From: Spirogloea muscicola
Taxonomy: Eukaryota; Streptophyta; Zygnematophyceae; Spirogloeales; Spirogloeaceae
NCBI GenBank assembly: GCA_009602725.1
Contig: WELB01000021.1
Span: forward strand, 626,971-676,287
Direction: 5' to 3'
Length of the DNA stretch: 49,317 nt
The notes under the pieces were generated by a model that had not been told where the DNA came from, did no database searches, and saw nothing but the letters and a program-made list of their open reading frames with translations. Made by a program: the position numbers and the translations under genes. Positions 33,601 to 43,499 of this stretch are shown here, piece by piece; the first letter of the stretch is position 1; each line of letters starts with the position of its first letter.

Positions 33601-33951
33601 TCAATGCGCTTGATTGGGCGGGAGGTCCTCGCCCGGCCGCCCGTTGACCTCCACATAGGAGCTTGTGGGAGGGAGCAGTTGACTGGACGGAGACTTCACC
33701 TTCGAATTTTCAGATGTGGAGCGCACACTTCTCCAGCTCCTCGGTGCCCTCCTCGGCGAGCTGGAGGCAACGTGCCCGCCCTTAACTTGGATGGCGCTGA
33801 GTTGAGCAGCTCGCTGCTGCAGCGTCGTCGCAGCAGCAGCGGCAGAGAGGCGCAGCTCACACTCCCCGCCTAGGAGCACACTCCATAGGTCCATATGGCG
33901 ATGTAATGGGCTGCAAGGCTCTGCGTTTGTAACATCACCAGAGGCATTCAC
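33601..33951 (-). CDS. Hypothetical ORF, doubtful
   Basis: A 116-codon frame containing CSPLHRHMDLWSVLLGG. The duplicate unit at 34700-34810 keeps LHRHMKLWSV and CELRLAA in another local context. The similarity may reflect the DNA duplication only, so the coding call is weak. Confidence 0.2.
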   Translation of the reverse strand: MNASGDVTNAEPCSPLHRHMDLWSVLLGGECELRLSAAAAATTLQQRAAQLSAIQVKGGHVASSSPRRAPRSWRSVRSTSENSKVKSPSSQLLPPTSSYVEVNGRPGEDLPPNQAH

Positions 33952-35310
33952 TTAGCATCCGACACATTGACCAAAATATTGTATAATCCGATGCTGAGGA
34001 CTGCAACTGCAGTGGTCAAGCGTGGCTCGATGCTCACGCTTCAGTAGATGCCGTGTCGCTTGATGGTACACCAAGGATGTAAATGACAGCTAAATCACCC
34101 CTGAGCTTCATCCACACTCCATTCCTGTACAATTGACCACGACAAGAGTACCATACTTTGTGGCTGCTCCTGCTTGTGAAGCTTCAAGCGCCTCCATTTG
34201 CTATATGACAAGCGTTAACAGTCTTAGAGGCAACCCATGCAAGTGAGTTACCTTCTTGACAAATCTGCAGCAATTCACATTGGCAAACCACTAGATGACA
34301 GTGTCATTGTTCCATGGCACACAGAATGCATGATCTAGAAGCATATAGAACTTGCATCCATGCAAGAAAAGCACTTGCTCTCTACGAGAAGTGGTAACCT
34401 TCTTGAAGTCCTGCTCTTCGTTGTGGTATGAGAAGGTCATATTCATCAAGTGCGCACATTCTTAGAGGCAGCCCATGCAAGTGAGTCACCTTCTTGACAA
34501 ATCTGCAGCAACTCACATTGGCAAACGACTAGATGACAGTGTCACTGTTCCAACGGCACACAGAATGCATGATCTAGAATCACATAGAACTTGCATTCAT
34601 GCAAGAAAGCACTTGCTCTCTACGAGAAGTAGTAACCTTCTTGAAGTCCTGCTTTTCGTTGTGGTATGAGAAGGTGGTCATGACTATCAGAAATCTCAGT
34701 GCCGCCGCTGCAGCAGTGGCGGCGAGGCGCAGCTCACACTCCCTGCTCGAGATCACACTCCATAATTTCATATGGCGATGAAGTGGGCTGCAGAGACTCT
34801 GCGTGTGTGACATCAACAGAGTAATCTATATAGCATCCGACACACTGACCAAATACTTGTATTTTTCGATGCTGAGGGACTGCAATGCAGTAGTCAAGCG
34901 TGGCTCGATGCTCACGCTTCAATAGATGCTGTGTCACTTCATGATACACTGAGGATGTGAACCACGGCTGGATCACCCCTGACAGTTGACCACGACAAGA
35001 GTACCATACTTTGTGGCTGCTCTTGCTTGTGAAGCTTCAAGCACCTCCACTTGCTGCAATACAAGTGCGAACATTCTTAGAAGCAGTCCATGCAAGTGAA
35101 TCACCTTCATGACTAATTTGCAGCAACTCATATCAGAAAAGCACTAGAGGACGGGATCACTGTTCCAATGGCACACACAATCCATGAACTTGAATACCAC
35201 AGAACATGCATTCATGCAAGAAATGCACTTGCTCTACAAAATGTGGTAACCTTCTTGAAGTACTTCTCTCCACCGTGGGATGAGAAGGTGGTCATGTTCA
35301 TCAGAAAACC
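33847..35310. repeat. Compound tandem duplication, order A-B-B-A-B
   Basis: Unit A occurs at 33847-34222 and 34724-35075 (offset 877), both opening with GAGGCGCAGCTCACACTCCC and including GTCAAGCGTGGCTCGATGCT. Unit B occurs at 34223-34460, 34461-34690 and 35076-35310, opening with CTTAGAGGCARCCCATGCAAG; the first two are adjacent with a 238-base period. Divergence is lowest between the adjacent B units. No long frame is shared by all units, so the block is treated as non-coding. Confidence 0.88.
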
Positions 35311-35312
35311 AC

Positions 35313-35677
35313 ATGGCCAGCTTAGATGCAAATTTCGCTGAGAGTTGGTGATAATTTCTTGCCTTTCCTGATTTGTGTATAATATGCTTCTGCAGACAAG
35401 AGTTCTGACCAGACCATTATAAACGTCTATCAGGAAGTCACGTCAGCTAGCACGCCTTCTGACAGTAAAAATGAGTCATGGAAGCTGGGGTGCATGATTA
35501 CATCGCTGGAAAAAGTGCAGAGCTTACTGTTCTTCTTCTTGCTTCAGGCCTGGAGAAGCAGACAGCACCATCGTTGTTCTTGGGTCACTTCTGTTGTTGC
35601 AAGACAAGGTGGAGCTGTTCGAAAGTCTTTTGACTGCAGCTGCTGTGAAAGCTCGCAAACGATTAGCTGTACCTTAA
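35313..35677 (+). CDS. Candidate small three-exon gene, function unknown
   Basis: Exons proposed: 35313-35343, 35396-35489, 35548-35677, giving 84 residues. It starts MASLDANFAENKSSDQ, passes through a Ser/Thr-rich part, and ends with a leucine-rich amphipathic helix (VVLGSLLLLQDKVELFESLL) and a basic tail (VKARKRLAVP). Both acceptors are good (ATGCTTCTGCAG; a long pyrimidine run ending TTGCTTCAG). The donors are moderate (A|GTTGGT, GG|GTGCAT). The frame is kept across both introns and the total length divides by three. No second copy or domain supports it, and the first exon lies just past the repeat block, so the start is uncertain. Confidence 0.4.
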
Positions 35678-36020
35678 AACCTAAAAAATCCCCCAAACGC
35701 AACAGTACTGAAGGGCACTGTCGTCCAGATTTGTAATGACCCGCAAGGCATTACACAAGGGGTTAAAGTCTGTCTGACAACAGTCGATGTGTTCTTGATA
35801 CAGAATGCTTTGCTTACCGCACAGCAGCACAAGGAACAGTCCTTCATCAACCCTCCAAATTCCAGCCTACCGTAATGCATTCCGACAATCTCACGCAATC
35901 TACTGTCAATCAGTAGATGATGCTTAGAAGATGAAGTTGACATTGCATAGAGCCACAACTATCTGGCAACGAGCTCTTCGGAACTCTTTGGTAGGTGGTG
36001 GGACGTGCTAGGCTGCTATC
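35678..36020. other. Unassigned region
   Basis: Possible 3' untranslated region of the small candidate gene; nothing else recognised. Confidence 0.3.
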
Positions 36021-36392
36021 TTGGCACCTTCCAACGAGCAGCCTTACCTTCGGTTGGTTCGGCACCGCAAGCTGTTGTCTGTGTGCGACACATGCTGTGA
36101 GTTGCAGTGTGGTGACGATTTAGGAGCTGCTGAAGCCAGATTGGCGAACACCAGGGCCAGCATATGCTGGTTGGCCATGCACAAGAACATTGTCACGTCC
36201 ATGTATTGTTGCATACTCACCTGCACACTCTTCGTGCAGATAGCTCCACGCAACTGCTCGGACCTCGCTACACTTTCAAAGCAGAAGCAGCAGACCCAGC
36301 AGTCTCTGGCCAGACTCCTCTCAGCCGAAGGGGCTGCCCTTCAGACCTGTGATGACAAAGATGCGAGCTGTCTGCTCTGCTCCAGTAGCTGA
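36021..36392 (+). CDS. Hypothetical ORF or exon with Gln/Lys-rich coiled-coil-like end
   Basis: An open frame of about 123 codons without an ATG near its start. It contains GDDLGAAEARLANTR and, after a splice-acceptor-like CTCTTCGTGCAG at 36240, a helical stretch LATLSKQKQQTQQSLARLL. It could be one or two exons. No family is recognised. Confidence 0.25.
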   Translation: MAPSNEQPYLRLVRHRKLLSVCDTCCELQCGDDLGAAEARLANTRASICWLAMHKNIVTSMYCCILTCTLFVQIAPRNCSDLATLSKQKQQTQQSLARLLSAEGAALQTCDDKDASCLLCSSS

Positions 36393-37770
36393 AGAATCTG
36401 AATGTGAGCACATGTGAGCATGTGTAAGTTGGGCTGCAGGTCTGGATGGCATATTGTGTGCTGGACGTAAGCATATGTCTTGAGACTCCTTGACTACGAA
36501 GTGCTGCGGCACAACTGCTTAGTACTGGCAGACTTCTTGAGCAACCTGGGTGACTGCAGCATGTGCTGAGCAGGATGGCTGTGTGTCGCCGCTAGCAGTC
36601 ACCTGCAGTTTGTGGCTCTTAAGAGACAGGTAGTCAGAAGTTTCGGCCCTCTTCCTAGGACAGGCTGGATGCCCTCAAACAAAAGATGAAGGCACTGGCA
36701 AGCCTGCTGGCGGTGCTTGCAGATCTGGCTACGACCGCAATCAGCACATGTCTGGGTGCTTCTGCAGGCGGCCAAGTCCTTGGACGGCTGAATCCGCTTG
36801 TGCACCTGCAGTGTAGGCGAGGCGAGGGTGGCTTTTCCATCTGACCACCCACAAGCAGGAGAGGTGCATAGGCACATGCGAGCCTTAAGAGGGAAGGTGC
36901 TCCTCTGCAGAAGGCGGTGGCTGAGGAGGGCCAGCCTGACAGCATGGACATATGTCTGCAAGGAGACCATAACAAGTGGACATAACCTCTGCATAGCGTG
37001 TGGCCTGTTGCAATAGCCACTTATGCCCTCGAGTCACGACTGCAAGTCAGATTACAATTGCAGCAGGGAAGAGAGTTGCCACGCGAATCCCAGAGGTGGC
37101 AGTCATGGACAGAAGCTGCCATGAAGATGCAGAATGCCAGCTTGTGAAACTCAAGAAGGGCTGCGTAAGATACGAGGAGGGTGGATGCTGGCAGAGGCTT
37201 CGTGTACGCCAGAGTAGATGTGTGCATAGTATATGCATGATGGGGATGGGCAAAAGGCCGTTAGCATCGGGGAATTGCCTCGCGAATTGCCTCGGAGACA
37301 AAGTCTCGCAGCCAATTGCGCACCCGCCTCACCACCACTCACACTGTTGTGAGACTGAAGCGTCCGGCGGCAGCGCATGTGACTGCCATGTATGTGCGTC
37401 CATCCTCTCTCTTCCCTTCTCATAGCCTCCTCTCACAAGCCCAGTCACTCGCGCGCTTCAATCCATGCCGGTCCTCAGACTTGGTGGGACGCGCCTGCAT
37501 CCGCAGAGACCGAATGGTGGTCATGACTGCTTGTTGGTACACGTCGCATGACCACCCCGATCGAGCTCAAACTACTCAGCAAAAGCGCGGGAGGCTCCAG
37601 CAACCCCCGGTCCGGGCGATGATCGCACGGCAAGCGGCTGCGGGCGGTGCTGGCGCAGCAGGAGCCGGGAGGGACCCGCCTGGCCCCGGACGGCCGGCGG
37701 GCTGGCGGAGGCCCTCTCGCCGTGCAGGAGCCCGCCCGCCTCTAGGAAGCAGCTCTTCCAACGTAAGAAG
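36393..37770. other. Unassigned region with one degenerate tail
   Basis: A plus-strand frame (about 36660-36840) reads RLDALKQKMKALASLLAVLA and is protein-like but ends after 60 codons. A degenerate minus-strand hairpin (GGTGGCTGAGGAGGGCCAGCC) lies near 36911-36932. A 12-base tandem (GAATTGCCTCGC) is at 37271-37294. Confidence 0.35.
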
Positions 37771-37879
37771 TGTACAAGGTCTAGAAGGGCCGGCCTTGGA
37801 TTCTTGTCGGGACCACCGTGGAACGACCGCCGGGGGACGACCCGGCCTTGACGACCTCCAGAAAGATGGCGTGCATGAG

Positions 37880-38520
37880 CGGGTGCTCCTTTCTCTCTGC
37901 GCCATCCGGCTCCCTCAGACCTTGTCCTTTCCTTTGGGCTGGCCTCTCACAGCCACCAGTCAACTGGGCCGCGCTTTCTTTCTCTCGGCCCCTTAGGACC
38001 TCTGTCGATCCCGTTTTGGGCTGGCCTTTCACAGCCATCGCCCCATCCTGGGTCTTGGAGTCTTGGGCCTTTTAAAAGCCAGTCGCCTTCCTCCTACTTA
38101 CCTCTCCATTTTCCGGTGTTTTTTCCAGATGCATTACTCCAATGCTGAGTGCCGGTCATTGAACATGCATTCTGAAGTCACTCGCAGAGCTTGTGAAGTG
38201 AGCGCATCTCGTCTCTTTGGACTTTGTTCATCCTTTCCGGGATGGCTTTTCACAGCCCTCGCCTCCTTTGGTCGCCTCATAGTTTTCTGGGCTGGCCCTT
38301 CACATGCATCCGCGCGGGTCGCTCCGCGCGCAGCCTGCCGTCCTCCATCCTCCCCCGTTCTGACATAGCATCTTCAGGCCCCTTCGTAGCTGCTTAGCGC
38401 TTCTTGAGCCCCTCCATCATTTGGCCCCTTCGAACCTTTGTCAATTCCTTTCCGGGCTGGCTTTTCACAGCCCTTGCCCCCATTAAGAGTGCCACTTCTT
38501 CTTCTTCTCTTCAAAGCACT
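37880..38520 (+). repeat. Array of retrotransposon 3' tails (four to five hairpin units)
   Basis: Hairpins on the plus strand: GGGCTGGCCTCTCACAGCC (about 37938-37956), GGGCTGGCCTTTCACAGCC (about 38018-38036), a variant GGATGGCTTTTCACAGCCC (about 38240-38258), a broken GGGCTGGCCCTTCACATGC (about 38291-38309) and GGGCTGGCTTTTCACAGCCC (about 38455-38474). Each is preceded by GGCCCCTT and a GTC-rich lead-in, and mostly followed by CC(T/A)TGCCCCC. The protein end is absent from these units, so the units have multiplied or inserted without coding sequence. Confidence 0.75.
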
Positions 38521-38589
38521 TGCCCTATACTGGAAGAGTCTCTCTCTCCCTTTGGAGAAGTTTACTGCTTCTTCGCTCAAAGAAAGATA

Positions 38590-38665
38590 GATGCTGTCCC
38601 AAAGGGGGAAGGCTGTGAACCAGCCAGCCCGAAACAAATCTGACAAGGTCCGGTGGGGCCAGAAA
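38590..38665 (-). repeat. Retrotransposon hairpin fragment, inverted to the preceding array
   Basis: GGGGGAAGGCTGTGAACCAG, then CCAGCCCGAAACAAATC and GACAAGGTCC, the reverse complement of the usual unit. Confidence 0.7.
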
Positions 38666-39734
38666 GCGCCTTTCCAAAGCTTTCACGGGAGGTCATACAG
38701 AGGACTGAGAAAGGCAGGCTTGAAGAAAGGTCTGTGAGAAGTGTCTGCAAGGAAGCCGCAACGAGAAGAACCTTGCGAGCGGCCGCTCTACAGTGACAGA
38801 GGGCCGGAGCGGGCATGTACAAGGCAAATGTAGTCGCGAACGCACGTTGTCGAGGTCCACTGCGATTACTGGCTACCTGCTGGATGCTGACCTGGCGTCG
38901 CCGCTCCCCTGGGCGCGGCGCAGCAACATGGCAGCAGGAGTGTGATCGCTGCCCCTGTCGCGTCTCCGCTCGTGCTGCCGCCTGCTGAAGCCCATCAGGC
39001 ATGCCCAGGCCTTTGTCCTCGGGCATTTGTTCGCGGGTTCAGGCCCTGAATGCACGAACTGGGCGCCCAAGAGTTTGTATGCACATCTTGTCTAGTCTGC
39101 CTTTTATGTACGTATCCCTTTCCCTCCTGCTGCCTCAGGCATGTCTTCATCCTCTGCAACCTGCGGGGAGACTGGGCGAGCCCGTGTTTAATGATGATAG
39201 GTGCTGTCGAGTGAAGCGAAACACGCCTCAATGTCCATCTTGAGCCCTCCCTTCAAGGCCTGGCGTGGGGTGAAACCCATCGGGATTACTGGTTGCACGC
39301 GCTCACAGCCATGCCGGTACTGAGCACGCTGCAAACAGGGGGGGGATGCCTAGCTCAGATACTTTTACCATACCCCCAACACGAGAAGGAGCGCCGCTGT
39401 TGTTCTGAAGGGGACGACTTTGAAAGGCGAGCCAGCAAATGACGAATAAGGTCCGAAGAAATGGACAAACAAAATTATTGAGAACGCACAAACAAAGCAG
39501 CTATATAAGTGTTTAACACGATTTGGGCTCAGTAACCGTGTGTCAACACCCCCCCAGATGGCGAAATCCTTCCCCTTTGAATGACTTGCTGGCCAGGCTG
39601 GCCACCCATCTGGCCTGTTCTGGCCAATTAAGTCACTTTGGGCAAAAGCAGGAGATATCACGATTGTAAGATATTCAGAACACTTTTCAATCGATTTCGA
39701 TCAAGCTTTCTGACTCCCTTTGACGTCCATGGAG
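38666..39734. other. Unassigned region
   Basis: Minus-strand frame at 38577-39026 is long but compositional. No gene supported. Confidence 0.35.
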
Positions 39735-40215
39735 ACTCGGCGGCTCGACCTCCTGCAGCGCCTTGCGAGACGTGCAGTGGCCCGCCGCCAAGGGCAGCAG
39801 AGCGAGCAGCCCGGCTTCAGTGCGCCGGGTCGCTAGCTCAAGTATTTAGGATGCGCCTGGCCGTCTCCCTGCAGCGGTCCCTCGCCTTTGCCGTCCACCT
39901 GCGTGCAGGCCGCGCCATGGCTGCTGCCTCCGGGTTCCGCCAGGGCGACGTCTTTCCGCTCTCTAGCTGTTCCGACCTGCACTTGCTGACTAGAGGTTAC
40001 TGAGAGCCCCCTTGCTGACGTCTTAGCGCTTATTTTCTTGCTTCTTGCACCATCCGGCCCTTTCAGACCGTGTCCATTCTTTTGGGCTGGCTTCTCACAG
40101 CCACTGCCGTCAATCTGGAAGCACATTCATTACCCTTTGGACCTTGTCCACTTTTGGGCGGCCTAGCAGAGCCATTACCCTCTTGGAAGACCTCCTTGTT
40201 CACTTTAGCGAGAGG
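39735..40215 (+). repeat. 5'-truncated retrotransposon copy with intact C-terminal part of the coding sequence and two 3' hairpin units
   Basis: The coding end is in two frames before 39830 (RLDLLQRLARRAVARR, then AAERAARLQCAGSLAQVF) and then continuous: MRLAVSLQRSLAFAVHLRAG, RAMAAASGFRQGD and CSDLHLLTRGY-stop at about 40003. The 3' region has GGGCTGGCTTCTCACAGCC (about 40083-40101) followed by CACTGCCGTCAATCTGGAAGC, and a weaker unit near 40155-40195. This is the best template for the family's C-terminus in the window. Confidence 0.8.
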
Positions 40216-40690
40216 GTCATAGGCAAAACTCCCGCCGGAAGAGCTGAATGGTGTGCAGCCTTATCTGTGGTTTGCACTCTGTTTCCCATATCCTTGCTGA
40301 CATTCAATGCACCCGGGCTGGCAAATTTGAGACCAGGGATTGACAGCGTAGTAATCCACATATTCCTTTCCCGGCTTCCGGGATCCCCCCTGGAGGTCGC
40401 CTTTTAGTCGACAGGGCTTTCATTGCCAAAGCTTGCGCTGTTGACGTGACCTGAGCCGAGGCAATCCACTTCTGATGACAATTACACTTGACGACAGTTG
40501 AGGTGTGAACTTCGGCAGAGGGCAATATCCTGCTTCGGACTCGTTCATGGGAGGCCGCATAGCGTACAAATAACGTCAGCCTGCACTTGTGAAACATCTG
40601 GCAAGCTTTCCGCATGTGGTCAGTCGCTTATGCACCGTAGCTTCTTGCGCAGCAGAGGCACGGACTATGACTGGAGAACCAGACATGGAA
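40216..40690. other. Unassigned region
   Basis: Nothing supportable beyond short frames. Confidence 0.35.
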
Positions 40691-40693
40691 ATT

Positions 40694-40783
40694 TTAGTAA
40701 TCAGAAGGAAAGCTTCGACCCACTTCTAGATGGAGCCAATCGACGACTTCTCCAGGACCTCCTTAGGAAGTTTGACGAGTGTA
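40694..40783 (+). repeat. Direct repeat left of the mitochondrial insertion
   Basis: 90 bases starting TTAGTAATCAGAAGGAAAGC, matching 41073-41159 with four substitutions and a 3-base gap. Translation in one frame is kept (NQKESFDPLLDGANRRLLQD), but no gene is otherwise visible. Confidence 0.9.
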
Positions 40784-40846
40784 GATTTGAACTACTGACT
40801 TTACGCTTATCAGGCGTATACTCTACACCAACTGAGACATAGGCCC
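40781..40846 (-). tRNA. trnI: Truncated tRNA-Ile (GAU) of mitochondrial type
   Basis: The minus strand begins GGGCCTATG, has D-arm TCTCAGTTGGTGTAGAG, an anticodon stem TACGC/GCGTA around loop CTGATAA (anticodon GAT) and a T-arm GTAG-TTCAAAT-CTAC. The 3' acceptor strand that should pair with GGGCCTA is missing; the sequence changes at 40781 into the flanking direct repeat. It is therefore a 66-base pseudo-tRNA. Confidence 0.75.
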
Positions 40847-40882
40847 GACATGCTTGGAAAGATTTGAACTCTCAACCCCACT
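40847..40882 (-). tRNA. 3' part of a second tRNA-like sequence
   Basis: The minus strand reads GAGAG-TTCAAAT-CTTTC, a good T-arm, followed by CAAGCATG. The rest of the tRNA cannot be placed with confidence before rRNA-like sequence begins. Identity unknown. Confidence 0.4.
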
Positions 40883-40884
40883 TA

Positions 40885-41050
40885 GCATTCTCACTTCCAG
40901 GGAAAAATTTCGTAACATACCGTACCCCAAACCGACACAGGTGGACAGGTAATATATACTAAGGCAATTGAGAGAACCATGTTTGAAGGAACTCAGAAAA
41001 ATAACTCTGTAACAGTAAATTCGTGAGAAGGAGTGCACTCTTATAGTAAT
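40885..41050 (+). rRNA. Fragment of mitochondrial large-subunit rRNA
   Basis: From CACTTCCAGGGAAAA to GAGAAGGAGTGCAC the sequence follows the central part of bacterial-type 23S rRNA. The most conserved block is CCGTACCCCAAACCGACACA with GGTGG following. The segment corresponds roughly to E. coli positions 1560-1720 (from memory, approximate). Loops are changed as in mitochondrial rRNA. Confidence 0.85.
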
Positions 41051-41072
41051 ACACCACGGCTAGTGGTAGTAG

Positions 41073-41159
41073 TTAGTAATCAGAAGGAAAGCTTCGACCC
41101 ACCTCTAGATGAAGCCAATCGACGACTTCTCCAGGACCTTAGGAAATTTGATGAGTGTA
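41073..41159 (+). repeat. Direct repeat right of the mitochondrial insertion
   Basis: 87 bases, partner of 40694-40783 (NQKESFDPPLDEANRRLLQD in the same frame). Confidence 0.9.
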
Positions 41160-42560
41160 AGCCCTTCACATTCTGGCAAGGTTGGAGAAGCATCACGTCA
41201 AGCATCATCAGACAAGCATCCTTGCAATCAGGGGCAAGACGCGCTTGCAAGCATGCTATGCGGTTGAAAGCTTAGCAATGTCTAGGCTGATGTATCTCCT
41301 ACTCATTCATTGTGATCGTACACACACTCACAGCCAAGAGACCACTCATATACTGGCTGTCTGAAGTACCTATCAATAAGGAAGAAGATGCTCCGTGCAG
41401 CTTGCTCGTTCTTACGGCAGCTCAAATTGTTAGGATTGTCAGTATGGTCTTGTCTACAGCTTTGCCAAAAAAGAGACAGACTTGGATGTGGAAGCGGAGC
41501 AATTGCAGTCTCTTTCGTCATTCAGCAGACGTCCAACCAGGATAGTGGCGTGAAGCTCATTACACGCCTTCAGTTCAGTCCAGTGATGAAATATTCAAGC
41601 GGAAGCACGAAGACAGGAAATCAGTACAGGCAGGGAGGGACACGCATGACCAAGAATAGCTTCCTCCGTATCATCATGGCACCTACACATCATGGGCTGT
41701 ATTGGGGGTGGTCTGTACTAGCCGGTGTCTGACTATCCTAGTGCACTTATATTCAGTGCACAACCTCATGAAGCCCTACCGCTGAGGCTAAAGCGTGTTT
41801 GTCACTGAAAACGACTGGCCAGAGCAATTAGTGCCATCATGACACTTAGAAGGCCCACGATAACAGGTCCAATGTATTGCGCGTGCCTGCCAAATTATTT
41901 AGAAACAATCTTTGTCAAAGTAGCTCTCTGAACAGCTAGACAGCTGCGAGAGACTCAGCACAGGCAATTGGCAGCACAGATGGTGAAGCGCACAGAATAT
42001 CCTTTGGACAGGACTGGAGTGCTGATATCTCACATCTTTCTAGAACCCTTCTACAGAAGATGGAGATCCAGGTTGTGCATCACAGCTTCAGCACACATGC
42101 TTAGGACATCGTATAAACAAGCCTGCCACTCACCAGGACGGAACTTGCACTTGATGGAGACAGGGCTTAGTCAAGAGATACTGCTGACAACCTTTTGCCT
42201 CTGCGTCAAGGATTCCAAGGGCTAGGAAGAGTTGCACAGCGTAGTCATTTCGTGCTGCTTTCAGAGTTTCCAATGGCCCCCGTGATAGGTCACGCGCCTG
42301 CTCATACTAATAGTACAGCATCAGCTCACTAAGTTCAAGTCATAAAGACGTTGAAAGGGTTGCCAAGAAGGTCGTGCTTGAGGTATCTGAAAAGCTTGAA
42401 AAAGCTAGACTGATGACAAATGAGCAATTGAGAGCAAGTCTAGCAGTGGGTGGTAGTCTGTGGCAGCACACAGAGACTTAGTACATGTACACAGAGACAA
42501 GAACACATACCTTTCCGCACACATAAATTGCATCGTAAGTAGCTGCCACGAAAATCTCAA
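41160..42560. other. Unassigned region
   Basis: Frames at 41312-41732 are protein-like in parts (DAPCSLLVLTAAQIVRIVS) but conflict with one another, and no splice pattern resolves them. Confidence 0.3.
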
Positions 42561-42619
42561 GCCCAATCTTCATTCCAGTGGAAGGAGCTCTGTCTCTTTT
42601 ACAAGATTCCATTAGATTT

Positions 42620-42861
42620 TGCAAAACAGGTGGGATAGCCTGCAATGCGAGCTCTCTGAATTGTTCTTGTGGTTGCTGGCGACTGTCAGGCCAATTTTTC
42701 AGAACCTTTTCCCCCGCTTCTTTGACGGAGGTGTACAGCTATGCACACAAGCAGCAATGGATATTGGTCAGCTTAAGTGTGCTGTCTACAAGCAGTCCAG
42801 TAATTCGCAATCACAGACATGGGGTCGTCACAAAGGACATCAGAAGCAATCTGTCCTGTGA
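42620..42861 (+). CDS. Hypothetical exon or short ORF
   Basis: An open frame of about 80 codons after an acceptor-like GCAAAACAG at 42629. It includes CELSELFLWLLATVRPIF and FFDGGVQLCTQAAMDIGQL, then a polar, Gln/Ser-rich end. Hydrophobic and charged residues are spaced like a helical protein. No family recognised and no start found. Confidence 0.25.
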
Positions 42862-43109
42862 CACAGGCAACCAGCAACAAGATGCAAAAGCATGAAGGCT
42901 GTGGCACTTCGTTGACACGAGACTGCCACCACTTCAAGTGGCATGCAGTTATGGAGCCTTGTCGCTGACAGTGGAGCATCTGTTCAGAGGTTGCGTCCTG
43001 GAAGTCTCGCTTACTGTGGTTGGCCCGATGGAAGCGCTGTCAAGAGGGCGTTGACCATCACCCACACTGCTTGTCATTGACGCGGGCGGCTGTCCTGAGA
43101 TCACGGGCG

Positions 43110-43445
43110 TCATGTGAGGGCCTGGCCGGATCGCCAGAGGCACTTGTGCGAAGCGCCGACTGCGATCTGCGGAGCCGCCAGAAGTCAGGAGTCAGAGGTC
43201 GGCGCCGTCAGCAAGCCGTGCGCGCGCGGAGGAGCCGAGGGCAGAGCAAGCGGCGCAGGAGAGCGAGGGCGCACGAGAGGGCGGGCCTCTGGCAGGAGAG
43301 GGGTAAGGCGTGGGCTGCCTACCCGGCGGCTAGGAAGACTGCGGCTGCTGATATTGGAAGAGTGGCTTGTTGTGGCCAGCCAGGTGCATCCACCCGCTAC
43401 GGCTGGAGAGGTCAGAAGTGCAGAGCTCTGCGTCGCTTCTGAGCG
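43110..43445 (+). repeat. GC-rich repeat with hairpin end, family C-like
   Basis: A GC-rich part (GCGCGCGGAGGAGCCGAGGG) leads to CGGCTGCTGATATTGGAAGAG, then GTGGCCAGCCAGGTGCATCC at about 43341-43392. This end is shared with 18597-18650 and 33422-33470. Confidence 0.5.
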
Positions 43446-43499
43446 AGGCGCCGCCGGCTCGGCGCTGCAGAAGCAAGGTCGAGGGGAGGGGGGGGGGGA

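Larger units (their letters stand above)
40781..41060. other. Nuclear insertion of mitochondrial DNA (NUMT)
   Basis: About 280 bases of organellar sequence: a minus-strand tRNA-Ile(GAU), the 3' part of a second minus-strand tRNA-like sequence, and a plus-strand large-subunit rRNA piece. The rRNA wording GAGAGAACCATGTTTGAAGG is closer to plant mitochondrial than to plastid rRNA as I know them. It is flanked by 90-base direct repeats. Confidence 0.8.

Noticed and set aside
37576-37996. Overlapping 226- and 109-codon frames
   Set aside because: GC-rich compositional frames that run into non-coding retrotransposon tail units.
40847-40882. Calling the second tRNA-like T-arm a named tRNA
   Set aside because: The anticodon arm is not identifiable before rRNA sequence starts, so an amino-acid identity would be a guess.
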